64,000 bases of DNA from Mesorhizobium sp. B2-8-5 (GCF_006440675.2 NZ_CP083951.1:558001-622000); one strand, 5' to 3'; shown: positions 54,337 through 63,141, counted from the stretch's first letter. Notes: a model not told the origin generated them from the letters alone. A program made the numbers and translations.

Positions 54337-55299
54337 TTACTTGCCCGCCATCGCCTTGAGGTTGGCGGCGTAGGTGTCGACGTCATCCTTGCCGATGATC
54401 TTGGTCGGGATGATGATCAGGTTACCGGCCGGGATGCCCGACTTGTCGCCCTTGAGGTAGGCGGCCATCAGCTTCATGCCTTGATAGGCCCATTCGAACG
54501 GCTGCTGCACCACGGTCGCGGCGACAGTGCCTTCCTTGACGCCGCCCAGCGTGATCGGATCGTCGTCGAAGCCGACGACGGTGATCTGGCCAAGCTTGCC
54601 GGCATCGCGCAGCGCTTCGTAGATGCGGGGCGTGTTGTAGGAGTAGAAGCCGACCATGCAGGTGATGTCGGGGCTGGCGACCAGCGCGTCCTCGACATTC
54701 TTCTTGGCGCGCGCCTGGTCGATGTCGTCGCCGCGCACGTCGACCAGCTCGATCTTGCTGCCGGCGAGCCCGTCCTTCATGCCCTGGATGCGCTCCTTGG
54801 CGTTGTCGGCGCCGAGCAGGCCGACGAAGCCGAGGCACTTGCCGCCGTTCGGCATCGCCTTCTTGGCGATCTCGGCCGCCTGCTTGCCGGCATCGACATT
54901 GGACGAGCCGATATAGGCGACACGCTTGGTCTGCGGCGCGTCCGAGTCGGTGGTGAACAGCGCCGTTTCCGACGCGATCTTGTTCAACCCGTCGGTCGAG
55001 GTCTTGGGATCGACGGCCGAGACCATGATGCCCTTGACGCCTGCCGTCACCAGGTCGTCCATCAGCCGCTGCTGGATGGCGACCGAGGACTGTTCCGGAT
55101 ATTTGAGCTCGAGATTGTAGTCGGGCAGTTCACCCTGCGCTTTCTTCACGCCGGCTTCCGCCGCCTTCCAGAAGTCTGACGCACCGTTGACGACGAAGGC
55201 CAGCGTCGGCTTGTCGTCGGCGCGCACGCTGGCGCTTACCGACAGGCCGACAAGCAGGGCCGCCGCGGCGACAGATGCGTTACGGATCATGGATTTCAT
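54337..55299 (-). CDS. ribose-type ABC transporter substrate-binding protein
   Basis: 320 aa, signal peptide with cleavage near VRA-DD. Periplasmic binding protein type 1: LAFVVNGASDFWKAAEAGVKKAQ, IQQRLMDDLVTAGVKGIMVSAVDP, FYSYNTPRIYEALRDAG, VVGFDDDPITLGGVKEGTVAATV. The sugar is unknown. The divergent LacI regulator makes an inducible import system likely. Confidence 0.9.
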   Translation of the reverse strand: MKSMIRNASVAAAALLVGLSVSASVRADDKPTLAFVVNGASDFWKAAEAGVKKAQGELPDYNLELKYPEQSSVAIQQRLMDDLVTAGVKGIMVSAVDPKTSTDGLNKIASETALFTTDSDAPQTKRVAYIGSSNVDAGKQAAEIAKKAMPNGGKCLGFVGLLGADNAKERIQGMKDGLAGSKIELVDVRGDDIDQARAKKNVEDALVASPDITCMVGFYSYNTPRIYEALRDAGKLGQITVVGFDDDPITLGGVKEGTVAATVVQQPFEWAYQGMKLMAAYLKGDKSGIPAGNLIIIPTKIIGKDDVDTYAANLKAMAGK

Positions 55300-55606
55300 A
55301 GTTCAACCTCCCTTGTAGAACTTGCCTTGTAGAACTCTTCGCTGATGTCCCGGCTGCGGCGCGGATAACCCTCCTCCTCAAGGGTGTGGCGCAAAGGTCC
55401 GCCGACTTAAGAACGGTGCCGATCCGGCCGCGGTCAAGACACTAGACACTCATGTGGCGTTCGTAAATAGTCCGATTTGTCTGACATTTTCGTGAGACGG
55501 AGTGCACACCCAATCCGGCATGCCGCCGGGTTCCAAGCAAGCATCCTTCGCACTTTGCCGGCACCGAACGGAAGCCCGGACGGTTACGACGAGTTGACAG
55601 TAGAAC

Positions 55607-55622
55607 GCTAACAGCTATTAGT
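55607..55622. promoter_or_regulatory. LacI-operator-like site GCTAACAGCTATTAGT
   Basis: It matches the 55822 palindrome at 12 of 16 positions and is followed within 7 nt by another TATTAG half site (55629-55634). Position is on the importer side of the gap. Confidence 0.4.
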
Positions 55623-55821
55623 AAAGAGTATTAGTTATGAGGCCGCGAGGCGCGCTTTCGACGCGGAGGAGAACGCTGGTCGAAGGGCGCGCCAGGAGTG
55701 AGGGGAGCGAACGCCGCAACGCTTGAAACCGCGCGGAAAATACGGGAATCGTCAGCATTGCTGACCTTGTCTGGCGGTTTCGTCGCGAAGCGGCGCAGCC
55801 GGCGATTTGCCTGTCGCGCTT

Positions 55822-55837
55822 GCTAATATGTATTAGC
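55822..55837. promoter_or_regulatory. LacI-operator-like palindrome GCTAATATGTATTAGC
   Basis: Perfect 7-nt arms (GCTAATA/TATTAGC) with a TG centre, 92 nt before the regulator start. LacI proteins bind such even-spaced palindromes; autoregulation is likely. Confidence 0.5.
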
Positions 55838-55928
55838 CGAGCGCAATGTCGATAAACGCACCGACCTCGACCATCTTGCCGTTGCCGTCGGCCTTTGCTT
55901 TAGAGCCGGCTGGGTTTGGGAAACGACC

Positions 55929-57035
55929 ATGAGCGAACCGACGGAACTGAGCGATCCCCCCGGAGCTTCCAAGCGCCGCAAGCCGGCCGCCAAGCCCAAG
56001 GGACGCGTCACCATGACCGACATCGCGCGCGCCGCCGGCTGCTCGCAGGCGACGGTGTCGTTCGTGCTCAACAATTCACCGGGCATCAGGCTGTCGCAGC
56101 AGACACGCGACCGGGTGATCGAGGCAGCCCGAGCGCTGGGCTATTCGCCGCCGGTCTTTTCAGCGCTGCGGCCGCCGGTGACGCCGTTCGAAGGCCTCGA
56201 CGGCGTCATCGGCTTCGCGGTCGACCAGCTCGCCACCAGCCCCGAGGCGGTGGTCGCCATCGAGGGCGCCCGGCAAGCCTCCTGGAACGCCGGCAATGTG
56301 CTTCTGGTGGCGCAGACCATGGGCGACGCGGTGATGGAGCCGCGCGCGGTTTCAGCACTGACAAGGCGAGGCATCTCGGCGCTGATCTACATGACCATCT
56401 TCACCCGCGAGATCGCCGCGCCGGATTTCCTCTACAGCCTCGACATCCCGGTGATCCTGCTCAACTGCTACACCGCCGACTATGCCTTCCCGGCCGTGGT
56501 TCCCTCCGAGATCGCCGGCGGCCAGAGCGCGACAAGGCACCTGATCGCCCACGGCCATCGCCGCATCGCCACCGTCACCGGCGAGCCTTGGATGCAAGCC
56601 GCGCAGGACCGACTGAAAGGTTATCGCCGCGCCTTGGCCACCGCCGACATCCCGTTCGACCCGGAACTGGTGGTCGAGGGCGACTGGTCGGCCAGCGCCG
56701 GCTATGCCGCGACGGTCAAGCTGCTCGGGCTCAAGGAGCGGCCGACCGCCATCTTCTGCCAGAACGACCGAACCGCGATCGGCTGCTACGAAGCGCTGAA
56801 GGAAGCGGGCCTGCATATCCCGCAGGACATTTCGGTGGTCGGCTATGACGACGAGGAGATCGCCCGGCACCTCTTCCCGCCGCTGACCACCTCCATCCTG
56901 CCGCATCTGGCGATGGGCCAATGGGCGATCGAGCAGTTGGAAACGCCGCCAACGCCCGGCCGCGGCCGCTATCCCATCACCAAGCTCGAATGCCCGCTGG
57001 TGGAGCGGGAGAGCGTGGCCAGTGTGAAGGAATAG
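55929..57035 (+). CDS. LacI-family transcriptional regulator
   Basis: 368 aa. A basic N-terminal extension of about 27 residues precedes the LacI HTH (VTMTDIARAAGCSQATVSFVLNNSPGIRLSQQTRDRV) and hinge; then a periplasmic-binding-like effector domain (IGFAVDQLATSPEA, FCQNDRTAIGCYEAL, VVGYDDEEIARHLFPPLTT). It is divergent from the ribose-type importer and probably controls it through the two sites at 55607 and 55822. Confidence 0.9.
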   Translation: MSEPTELSDPPGASKRRKPAAKPKGRVTMTDIARAAGCSQATVSFVLNNSPGIRLSQQTRDRVIEAARALGYSPPVFSALRPPVTPFEGLDGVIGFAVDQLATSPEAVVAIEGARQASWNAGNVLLVAQTMGDAVMEPRAVSALTRRGISALIYMTIFTREIAAPDFLYSLDIPVILLNCYTADYAFPAVVPSEIAGGQSATRHLIAHGHRRIATVTGEPWMQAAQDRLKGYRRALATADIPFDPELVVEGDWSASAGYAATVKLLGLKERPTAIFCQNDRTAIGCYEALKEAGLHIPQDISVVGYDDEEIARHLFPPLTTSILPHLAMGQWAIEQLETPPTPGRGRYPITKLECPLVERESVASVKE

Positions 57036-57123
57036 GTACCCCAGATCACCACTTCAAAGCCGATACGTATTGACATTGTATTGACAGTCGCTAGATATCT
57101 GATCCTGACATAGGAGGATTTCG

Positions 57124-57429
57124 ATGGCGCATTCCAGTCATGTCGGCAGCAATCGCGACGCAGCGCGCAAGGACGACGTGATTCAGATCCGCGCCTCGGC
57201 GGGGATGAAGGCTATTCTCAACCGCGCCGCGAGTTTGCGCGGGCAGAAGCTGTCGGAGTTCATGCTGGACAGTGCCCGCAGGCAGGCCGAGGAGACGATT
57301 CTCGACCAGCGCGCCTTCTTTCTCGATACGGACGCGCATGAAAAATTTCTCAACCTGCTTGATGCTCCGAACAAACCGTCGGAGGAGCTTCGCGCGCGTA
57401 TGACGCGTAAGCCGGCCTGGGAGCGCTGA
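57124..57429 (+). CDS. DUF1778 antitoxin (TacA-like)
   Basis: 101 aa. The ribbon-helix-helix region VIQIRASAGMKAILNRAASLRGQKLSEFMLDSARRQAEE and the tail HEKFLNLLDAPNKPSEELRARM are typical of DUF1778 antitoxins. The tail would bind and block the acetyltransferase. GGAGGATTTCG precedes the ATG. Coupled to the toxin by a TGATG overlap. Confidence 0.88.
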   Translation: MAHSSHVGSNRDAARKDDVIQIRASAGMKAILNRAASLRGQKLSEFMLDSARRQAEETILDQRAFFLDTDAHEKFLNLLDAPNKPSEELRARMTRKPAWER

Positions 57430-57965
57430 TGTCCGCTGGCCGACCGCAAGGATGGCGAGTCCGCGCTCCGGAACGGCTGACCATTAGCCACGACGTATCT
57501 GAATTTCACAATGGCAAGCATTCATCTCTCGATGACTGGCTGCGAAACCGCGCCTTGGTTGCCGAAGGACTGTCCGCCCGAACCTATGTCGTCTGTGACG
57601 CGGGCACTAAAAATCGCGTCGTCGGTTATTATGCGATCTCGACGGCGATGGAAGAACGGATCGCGCTGCCAAGCGCAAAGCTTCGGCGAGGCATGCCCGA
57701 GCAAGTGCCCCTGCTGCTGATCGGTCGCCTTGCGGTCGATCAGACGTTCCAGGGAATGGGACTCGGAGGCGACCTGCTTTCCGACGCGCTTAGGCGATGT
57801 CTCGCTGTCTCGGACATTGCCGGGGTTCGTGCTGTGGTGGCACACGCGATCGATGATGCAGCAATGGGTTTCTATCAACGGCATGGCTTCATCGCGTCTC
57901 TGCTTGGCGAGCGGATCATGCTGCTGCCAATCGAAACCGCTCAGGCGTTATTCTCGAACGTTTGA
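57429..57965 (+). CDS. GNAT acetyltransferase toxin (TacT-like)
   Basis: 178 aa. Opening motif ISHDVSEFHNGKHSSLDDWLRNRA and the acetyl-CoA loop LLIGRLAVDQTFQGMGLGGDLL are diagnostic of the TacT/AtaT branch that acetylates charged tRNAs. VVAHAIDDAAMGFYQRHGFIAS carries the conserved Tyr. Partner of the DUF1778 gene. Activity is a family expectation. Confidence 0.87.
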   Translation: MSAGRPQGWRVRAPERLTISHDVSEFHNGKHSSLDDWLRNRALVAEGLSARTYVVCDAGTKNRVVGYYAISTAMEERIALPSAKLRRGMPEQVPLLLIGRLAVDQTFQGMGLGGDLLSDALRRCLAVSDIAGVRAVVAHAIDDAAMGFYQRHGFIASLLGERIMLLPIETAQALFSNV

Positions 57966-58108
57966 GCCTGATCCCATAGCCAGGCGAGCGTGAGATCGCC
58001 CACATAAACACCTGTATGCACCACGCTATCCTTGCTCCGATTACGATCGCTCTGTGTCTTGGCAGCAATTCCGCCGAGGTTTAGCTTGGGCTCATATGGG
58101 AGGCTCCA

Positions 58109-58909
58109 ATGGCATCCAACTTCACCGTTCACGCCGCATCCGGTTATGAGCAACTTATGGGGCGATGGAGCCGCAGGCTCGCGCCCAAGTTCATCGACTT
58201 CGCCGGTCTGGCCGGCGGCGAAAAAATCCTCGATGTCGGCTGCGGCACCGGCAGCCTGGCCTTCGAATTGGCAAAATCGGCCGATCTTGCCGAGATCCAG
58301 GCCATCGACTTTTCACCGGTTTTCGTCGCGGCGGCGAACGAGAGGAACACCGATCCGCGCGTCACCATCAGTCAGGCCGACGCCACGGCGCTGCCATTCG
58401 CGGACAACGCGTTCGACCGCGCGTTGGCGTTGCTGGTGCTGCACTTCGTGCCGGAGGCCGGCAAGGCGGTGGCAGAGATGCGCCGCGTGGTGCGTCCGGG
58501 CGGCGTGGTCGCGGCCGTGGTCTGGGATCATTACGGCGGCATGCCTGGCATGCGCATGATGATCGACACCGTCGCGGCGCTCAGCGAAAGCGGGCGCCAG
58601 ATGCGCGGCCGCTATTGCTTCCAGCCGATGATGCAGCCGGGCGAGATGAAGCGGACGTTTGTCGAGCAAGATCTCATCGACGTCAGCGAGGCCGAGCTCA
58701 TGATCCGCATGGACTACACGGATTTCGACGACTTCTGGGCGCCGATCGGCGCCGGCGAAGGCCCGCTCGGCAAATACATGACCACGTTGGATCCGGCCGA
58801 GCGGGAGCGCGTCGAAGCCGCCGTGCGCGATGCCTATCAGGCCGGCCGGCCCGACGGGCCGCGGTCCTTCGCCAATGTCGCCTGGGCCTGTCGGGGCATC
58901 GTGCCCTGA
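58109..58909 (+). CDS. class I SAM-dependent methyltransferase
   Basis: 266 aa. SAM motif I ILDVGCGTGSLAFELA near residues 40-55, acidic loop IQAIDFSPVFV, motif SQADATALPFADNAFDRALALLVLHF, then RRVVRPGGVVAAVVWD. UbiE/Methyltransf_11 type; substrate unknown. Stop is 3 nt from the convergent WYL regulator stop. Confidence 0.85.
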   Translation: MASNFTVHAASGYEQLMGRWSRRLAPKFIDFAGLAGGEKILDVGCGTGSLAFELAKSADLAEIQAIDFSPVFVAAANERNTDPRVTISQADATALPFADNAFDRALALLVLHFVPEAGKAVAEMRRVVRPGGVVAAVVWDHYGGMPGMRMMIDTVAALSESGRQMRGRYCFQPMMQPGEMKRTFVEQDLIDVSEAELMIRMDYTDFDDFWAPIGAGEGPLGKYMTTLDPAERERVEAAVRDAYQAGRPDGPRSFANVAWACRGIVP

Positions 58910-58912
58910 AAG

Positions 58913-59644
58913 TCACCTCGACCGCGGCGGGGCGGCGCCTCGGTTGCCGGCAGCGGCCGAAGCATTGATCTCCCAGCCGTCCACCCAGACCTGCCGCAGC
59001 CGGTCGCCCTCGCCCTTGAACCACAGGCCTGCCGGCCGGCAGTCCTCGATGCGGTCGCTGCGGAAATTGCGGATGGCCTGGCGCAGTTCGCACCAGGCGA
59101 CGATGTTGGCGGTCTCGGCATAGTAGATCAGCGCGACCGGGCGGATGACACGGCCGGTCGCCCGCCCCGCCTCGTCGCGATAGGAGAGGTCGAGCTTCTC
59201 CTCGTCGCGGATGGCGCGGCGGACCAGAGCGAGATCGACGGCGGAAGCGGAAGGCGCTGCAAAACCCCAGGCATGAAGGGCGTTGGCGTCCAGCGTCTGC
59301 CGCAAGGGCGGCGGCACCGCGCCGGCGATCTTGGCGCCGACGCGCTTCGCGGCCTGCTTGAGCTCATCGTCGCCGGTACGTTCGAGCAGCGCCAGCGACA
59401 GCACGATCGCTTCCATCTCCTCGATGGAAAACATCAGCGGCGGCAGGTCGAAGCCGGGACGCAGTATGTAGCCGATGCCACGCCCGCCCTCGATCGGCAC
59501 GCGCATCGCCTGCAGCGCGACGATGTCGCGATAGACCGAGCGGACCGTGACCTCCAGCCGCCCGGCGATCGTCGCCGCCGTGACCGGCTTCTTGGCCAGC
59601 CGCAGGATCTGGATGATCTCGAACAGGCGCGAGGCCTTGCGCAT
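58913..59644 (-). CDS. YafY-type HTH/WYL-domain regulator
   Basis: 243 aa. N-terminal HTH (RLFEIIQILRLAKKPVTAATIAGRLEVTVRSVYRDIVALQ) and WYL-type domain from DLALVRRAIRDEEKLDLSYRD to RPVALIYYAETANIVAWCELRQAIRNFRSDRI. Divergent from the LysE gene across 124 bp, so it may control it. Confidence 0.88.
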   Translation of the reverse strand: MRKASRLFEIIQILRLAKKPVTAATIAGRLEVTVRSVYRDIVALQAMRVPIEGGRGIGYILRPGFDLPPLMFSIEEMEAIVLSLALLERTGDDELKQAAKRVGAKIAGAVPPPLRQTLDANALHAWGFAAPSASAVDLALVRRAIRDEEKLDLSYRDEAGRATGRVIRPVALIYYAETANIVAWCELRQAIRNFRSDRIEDCRPAGLWFKGEGDRLRQVWVDGWEINASAAAGNRGAAPPRSR

Positions 59645-59768
59645 TTTTTCTCACCCGAAACGCAACTGACACATCCCCGTCAGTTGGGATCGCCTATAGG
59701 GCCGCCTACCGACTTGAAAATCAACAGGTTCCTTTTTGCGCAAGCGGGTAATGCGACGGGCAACTGAC

Positions 59769-60404
59769 ATGAGCTACGCCGAAAACCTCTGGCTGTTCTT
59801 CGTGCTTCTGTTCGGCATCATCGCCGTTCCGGGCATGGACATGCTGTTCGTGCTGGCCAACGCGCTGACCGGCGGCAGCAACAGGGGTCTCGCCGCCACC
59901 GGCGGCATCATGCTTGGCGGCGCCGTACACACGCTGAACGGCGCCATCGGCGTCGGCCTGCTCATGCATTTCGCGCCGATCCTGTTCACGCCGCTGCTGG
60001 TAGCCGGCGCCGCCTACATGGCCTATATCGGCATTTCGCTGATGCGCAGCTCGATCACCGTCGGCGACGACGGGCCTTCGGGGAGCCGCTCGGCCTGGAA
60101 GGCGTTTCGCCAGGGACTGGTCACCTGCCTGATCAATCCGAAGGCCTATCTCTTCATCCTAGCCGTCTATCCGCAATTCCTGAAGCCGGCTTACGGCCCG
60201 ATCTGGATGCAGGCGACGATCATGGGATTGCTGACGGTCGCCACGCAGGCCGCGATCTATGGCGGGCTCGCCGTCACGGCGGGGCGCAGCCGGGGGCTGC
60301 TGGTCGACAATCCGCAAGCGACAATCCTGGCCGGACGGGGCGCCGGACTGCTTTTGTTTGCCGTTTCGATATTCACTGCCTGGGAAGGATTGAGGGCGGC
60401 GTGA
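59769..60404 (+). CDS. LysE-family exporter
   Basis: 211 aa from ATG 59769. Six membrane segments; the RhtB/LysE hallmark IIAVPGMDMLFVLANALTGGSNRG lies at residues 17-41, with QGLVTCLINPKAYLFILAVYPQF later. Exports an amino acid or related metabolite; which one is unknown. Confidence 0.88.
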   Translation: MSYAENLWLFFVLLFGIIAVPGMDMLFVLANALTGGSNRGLAATGGIMLGGAVHTLNGAIGVGLLMHFAPILFTPLLVAGAAYMAYIGISLMRSSITVGDDGPSGSRSAWKAFRQGLVTCLINPKAYLFILAVYPQFLKPAYGPIWMQATIMGLLTVATQAAIYGGLAVTAGRSRGLLVDNPQATILAGRGAGLLLFAVSIFTAWEGLRAA

Positions 60405-60426
60405 GCGCCGCCCTCACCTTTTTCGC

Positions 60427-61518
60427 TCAAGCAGCGCCCTGACGGGTGGCGAGCATCTCGCGCTTCACCGACCGGCGCCATTCGACGGCGCCGGCGAGGC
60501 CGTGCAGCACCGTTTCGGTGGTCGCCCAGTCGATGCAGCCGTCGGTGATGCTCTGGCCGTAGACGAGCGGCTTGCCAGGCACGACATCCTGACGGCCGGC
60601 GACGAGATTGCTCTCGATCATGACGCCGACGATGCGCTCGTCGCCCGCGGCAACCTGCTCCGCCACGTCATGCGCGACCTTTGGCTGGTTCTCCGGCTTC
60701 TTGGCGCTGTTGGCGTGGCTGACATCGATCATCAGCCGCGGCGCTATACCGATCCGGCCAAGCTCGGCAGCGGCCGCTTCAACGCTCGCCGCATCATAGT
60801 TCGGCTGGACGCCGCCACGCAGAATAACGTGGCAATCCTCGTTGCCGGTGGTTGCCGCAATGGCGCTGCGTCCACCCTTGGTCACCGCCATGAAATGATG
60901 CGGCTGAGCGGCCGACTTCACCGCCTCGGCGGCAATGCGCAAATTGCCGTCGGTGCCGTTCTTGAAGCCGACCGGGCAGGACAGGCCCGAGGCCAGTTCG
61001 CGGTGGATCTGGCTTTCGGTGGTGCGCGCGCCGATGGCGCCCCAGGCGACGAGATCGGCGATGTATTGCGGGATGGTCATGTCGAGGAACTCGGTCGCCG
61101 CCGGCAGGCCGAGATTGTTGACGGCCGACAGCACGTTGCGCGCCATGCGCAACCCCTTTTCGATGTTGAAGCTGCCGTCGAGGTCGGGATCGTTGATCAG
61201 GCCCTTCCAGCCGACCGTGGTGCGCGGCTTCTCGAAATAGACGCGCATGACGATCTCGAGCCGGTCGGCCAAGGTTTCGCGCAGCGCCGCCAGACGGCTG
61301 GCATAGTCAACGGCGGCGACCGGATCGTGGATGGAACAAGGGCCGACGATGACAAGCAGTCGATCGTCGGCCCCCGAGAGGATGGAATGGATGGCGTTGC
61401 GCGCGGTGGCGACGGTGCGCGTCGCCGTCAGCGTGCGCGATATTTCGCGCATCACCTCGTCCGGCGTGCTCAAGGCTCTGATTTCGGTGACCCGAAGGTC
61501 GTCTGTGGTGGTCAACAC
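60427..61518 (-). CDS. aroG: class I DAHP synthase
   Basis: 363 aa from GTG 61518 (CAGGAG 10 nt upstream). Motifs: LLVIVGPCSIHDP, RVYFEKPRTTVGWKGLINDPDLDGS, LDMTIPQYIADLVAWGAIGARTTESQIHRE, SCPVGFKNGTDG, IDVSHANS, VMIESNLVAG. It makes DAHP from PEP and erythrose 4-phosphate, the first step to aromatic amino acids. Its leader carries a terminator and an aromatic leader peptide, so attenuation by aromatic aminoacyl-tRNA supply is predicted. Confidence 0.93.
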   Translation of the reverse strand: MLTTTDDLRVTEIRALSTPDEVMREISRTLTATRTVATARNAIHSILSGADDRLLVIVGPCSIHDPVAAVDYASRLAALRETLADRLEIVMRVYFEKPRTTVGWKGLINDPDLDGSFNIEKGLRMARNVLSAVNNLGLPAATEFLDMTIPQYIADLVAWGAIGARTTESQIHRELASGLSCPVGFKNGTDGNLRIAAEAVKSAAQPHHFMAVTKGGRSAIAATTGNEDCHVILRGGVQPNYDAASVEAAAAELGRIGIAPRLMIDVSHANSAKKPENQPKVAHDVAEQVAAGDERIVGVMIESNLVAGRQDVVPGKPLVYGQSITDGCIDWATTETVLHGLAGAVEWRRSVKREMLATRQGAA

Positions 61519-61558
61519 GGCTTTCTGCTCCTGGTTTAGGAGACCTGCCGGCTGAAAC

Positions 61559-61584
61559 AAAAAAGCCGCCAGGTCTGGCGGCTT
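61559..61584 (-). terminator. attenuator terminator in the aroG leader
   Basis: On the minus strand AAGCCGCCA-GGTC-type loop-TGGCGGCTT forms a 9-10-bp GC-rich stem directly followed by six T. It lies between the leader-peptide stop (61609) and the aroG start (61518). An earlier CTGGCGGC (61638-61631) can pair with its 5' arm instead. Confidence 0.8.
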
Positions 61585-61608
61585 GTCGGATGTTTGATCT
61601 GCAAATCT

Positions 61609-61689
61609 TCAGATCGAGCGCAATCCTCCCGCCGCCAGCGAGCTGCTAAAGTACCAATAGGTGGCGGTCAGGTTGATCATGCGGCTCAT
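61609..61689 (-). CDS. aroG leader peptide with Tyr-Trp-Tyr-Phe run
   Basis: 26 codons from ATG 61689 (or 23 from ATG 61680), ending TGA at 61611-61609. Codons 11-14 are TAT TGG TAC TTT: Tyr-Trp-Tyr-Phe, all three aromatic amino acids made from the AroG product. The codons after them contain CTGGCGGC, identical to the 3' arm of the terminator, and GATCTG...CAGATC forms a small hairpin over the stop. Ribosome stalling on these codons would free the antiterminator. No strong ribosome site is seen. Confidence 0.8.
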   Translation of the reverse strand: MSRMINLTATYWYFSSSLAAGGLRSI

Positions 61690-61757
61690 ATAGTCGATGC
61701 GGGAGTGTTTGTCACGCGGGTGATGAGAGCCAATTCGGAATGGCCGAATCTCGCGAT

Positions 61758-61941
61758 TTCGTCATCCCAGGGCGAAGCAGGAGCGAAGCTCCGTCGCGGA
61801 GACCCTGGGATCCATTCCGTGACCTTGGCCGAGGGTTGCACCGGAGCAAATTCTGCGCCGCTGCGCCGCTTCAAAGTAACGGCATGGATCCTCGGGTCTG
61901 CGCGCGTCGCTTCGCTCCTTGCTCCGCCCGTGGATGACGAA
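61758..61941. repeat. 184-bp terminal-inverted repeat element, copy B
   Basis: TTCGTCATCC left end and GGATGACGAA right end, with two inner hairpins and GGATCC in each arm; it lies between the SDR gene and the aroG leader. Confidence 0.7.
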
Positions 61942-61969
61942 GTGACGGTTTCCACCGGGCTCGCCGTCA

Positions 61970-62764
61970 CTACTCCCCGATCACGCCAGCAATGTTCTGG
62001 TCATAATCGACCAACGAGCCGGTCATGACGCCGGCCTGGGGGCTCAGCATATAGGTGATCAGCCGGGCAAGCTGCGCCGGCTTGACCAGTTGGCCCATGG
62101 GCTGCGCTGCCTCGGCCTTTGCCAGCCAATCGTCGGGGGCGTCGTGCCACTTCTTCTGCACGATCGCCTCGCCTTCGGTGTCCATCCAGCCGGGCAGCAC
62201 CGCGTTGCAGCGGATGCGGTTCTTCCGGTAGGAGCTCGCAACATTCTTGGTCAGCGTCATCAGCGCGCCCTTGCTGGTCGAATAGGGCGTCAGGAACGAC
62301 TGGCCGGCATGCGCCGACATCGACAGCACGTTGACGATCGAGCCGGGCGCCTTGCGTTCGAGCAGATGCGCGACGAGGCCCTGCATCAGGAAGAAGGGGC
62401 CGCGCACATTGGTGTCGAAGATCTGGTCGAAAAGCTCTTCCGAGGTCTCGACCAGCGAGCCGCGCGCGGAAGTGGCGGCGGCGTTGACCAGCGCGTTCAG
62501 CGTGCCGAAATGCGCGATGGCCGTTGCCACGGCGCGCTTGCAATCGGCGACCTTGGCGACATCGGCGCTGATGAAGATGGCGTCGACGCCGTTCTTCTTC
62601 AGCGCCGCGACCGCCCTGTCGCCCTTTTCCTGCGAGCGGCCGATCAGGGCCAGCGCGCGGCAGCCCTCGTCGGCCAAGGCTTCCGCAACCGCGAAGCCGA
62701 TGCCCTGCGCGCCGCCGGTGACGATGGCACGCGTTTCTGAATTGCGACCGGCCAAACCGTTCAT
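61970..62764 (-). CDS. short-chain dehydrogenase/reductase
   Basis: 264 aa from ATG 62764 (GGAG 7 nt upstream). TGGAQGIG nucleotide motif at residues 16-23, NAAAT, catalytic Ser in VLSMSAHAG, YSTSK (Tyr and Lys), and a C-terminal MTGSLVDYDQNIAGV. The usual final G-x-x-x-x-DGG is replaced by VDYDQ. Probably a cyclitol or sugar dehydrogenase co-transcribed with the upstream inositol dehydrogenase. Confidence 0.87.
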   Translation of the reverse strand: MNGLAGRNSETRAIVTGGAQGIGFAVAEALADEGCRALALIGRSQEKGDRAVAALKKNGVDAIFISADVAKVADCKRAVATAIAHFGTLNALVNAAATSARGSLVETSEELFDQIFDTNVRGPFFLMQGLVAHLLERKAPGSIVNVLSMSAHAGQSFLTPYSTSKGALMTLTKNVASSYRKNRIRCNAVLPGWMDTEGEAIVQKKWHDAPDDWLAKAEAAQPMGQLVKPAQLARLITYMLSPQAGVMTGSLVDYDQNIAGVIGE

Positions 62765-62877
62765 CGCTCTGCTCCTGTGTTTTGAATGACCAATGGATTT
62801 TCGAGGTTCATTGACGTTCCGATCAGCTTCCCGGTGCCTTGTCGCGACGTTCACAACTTGGCCGAGGCGTCCCCAAC

Positions 62878-63063
62878 TTCGTCATCCTAGGGCGAAGCAG
62901 GAGCGAAGCTCCGTCGCGGAGACCCTAGGATCCATGCCGTGACCCCGGCCGAAGAATGCCGCGGCGCAGAATTCTGGACCGTTGGGCACCGCTCCGATGT
63001 AACGGCATGGATCCTCGGGTCTGCGCGCGTCGCTTCGCTCCTTGCTCCGCCCGTGGATGACGA
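62878..63063. repeat. 186-bp terminal-inverted repeat element, copy C
   Basis: The third copy, same ends and inner hairpins. It occupies half of the 377-bp gap between the inositol dehydrogenase and SDR genes; nothing else is recognised in that gap. Confidence 0.7.
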
Positions 63064-63141
63064 CGCGATGGATGTTCCGGCTACTCGCCACCCTTGCAGA
63101 CCAACAAACCGACCATCCTTCAAAGCGTTCGCCCAGCCGGA

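Larger units (their letters stand above)
55300..55928. other. long divergent control region of the ribose-type importer
   Basis: 629 bases without a gene. It is AT-richer around 55590-55640 and 55820-55840, where two related 16-bp palindromic sites occur. It should contain the promoters of the importer (minus) and the LacI gene (plus). Confidence 0.5.

Noticed and set aside
61559..61584. Terminator belonging to the SDR gene rather than to an aroG attenuator
   Set aside because: Possible in part, but a repeat element lies between, and the aromatic leader frame with an alternative pairing partner immediately upstream explains the position better.
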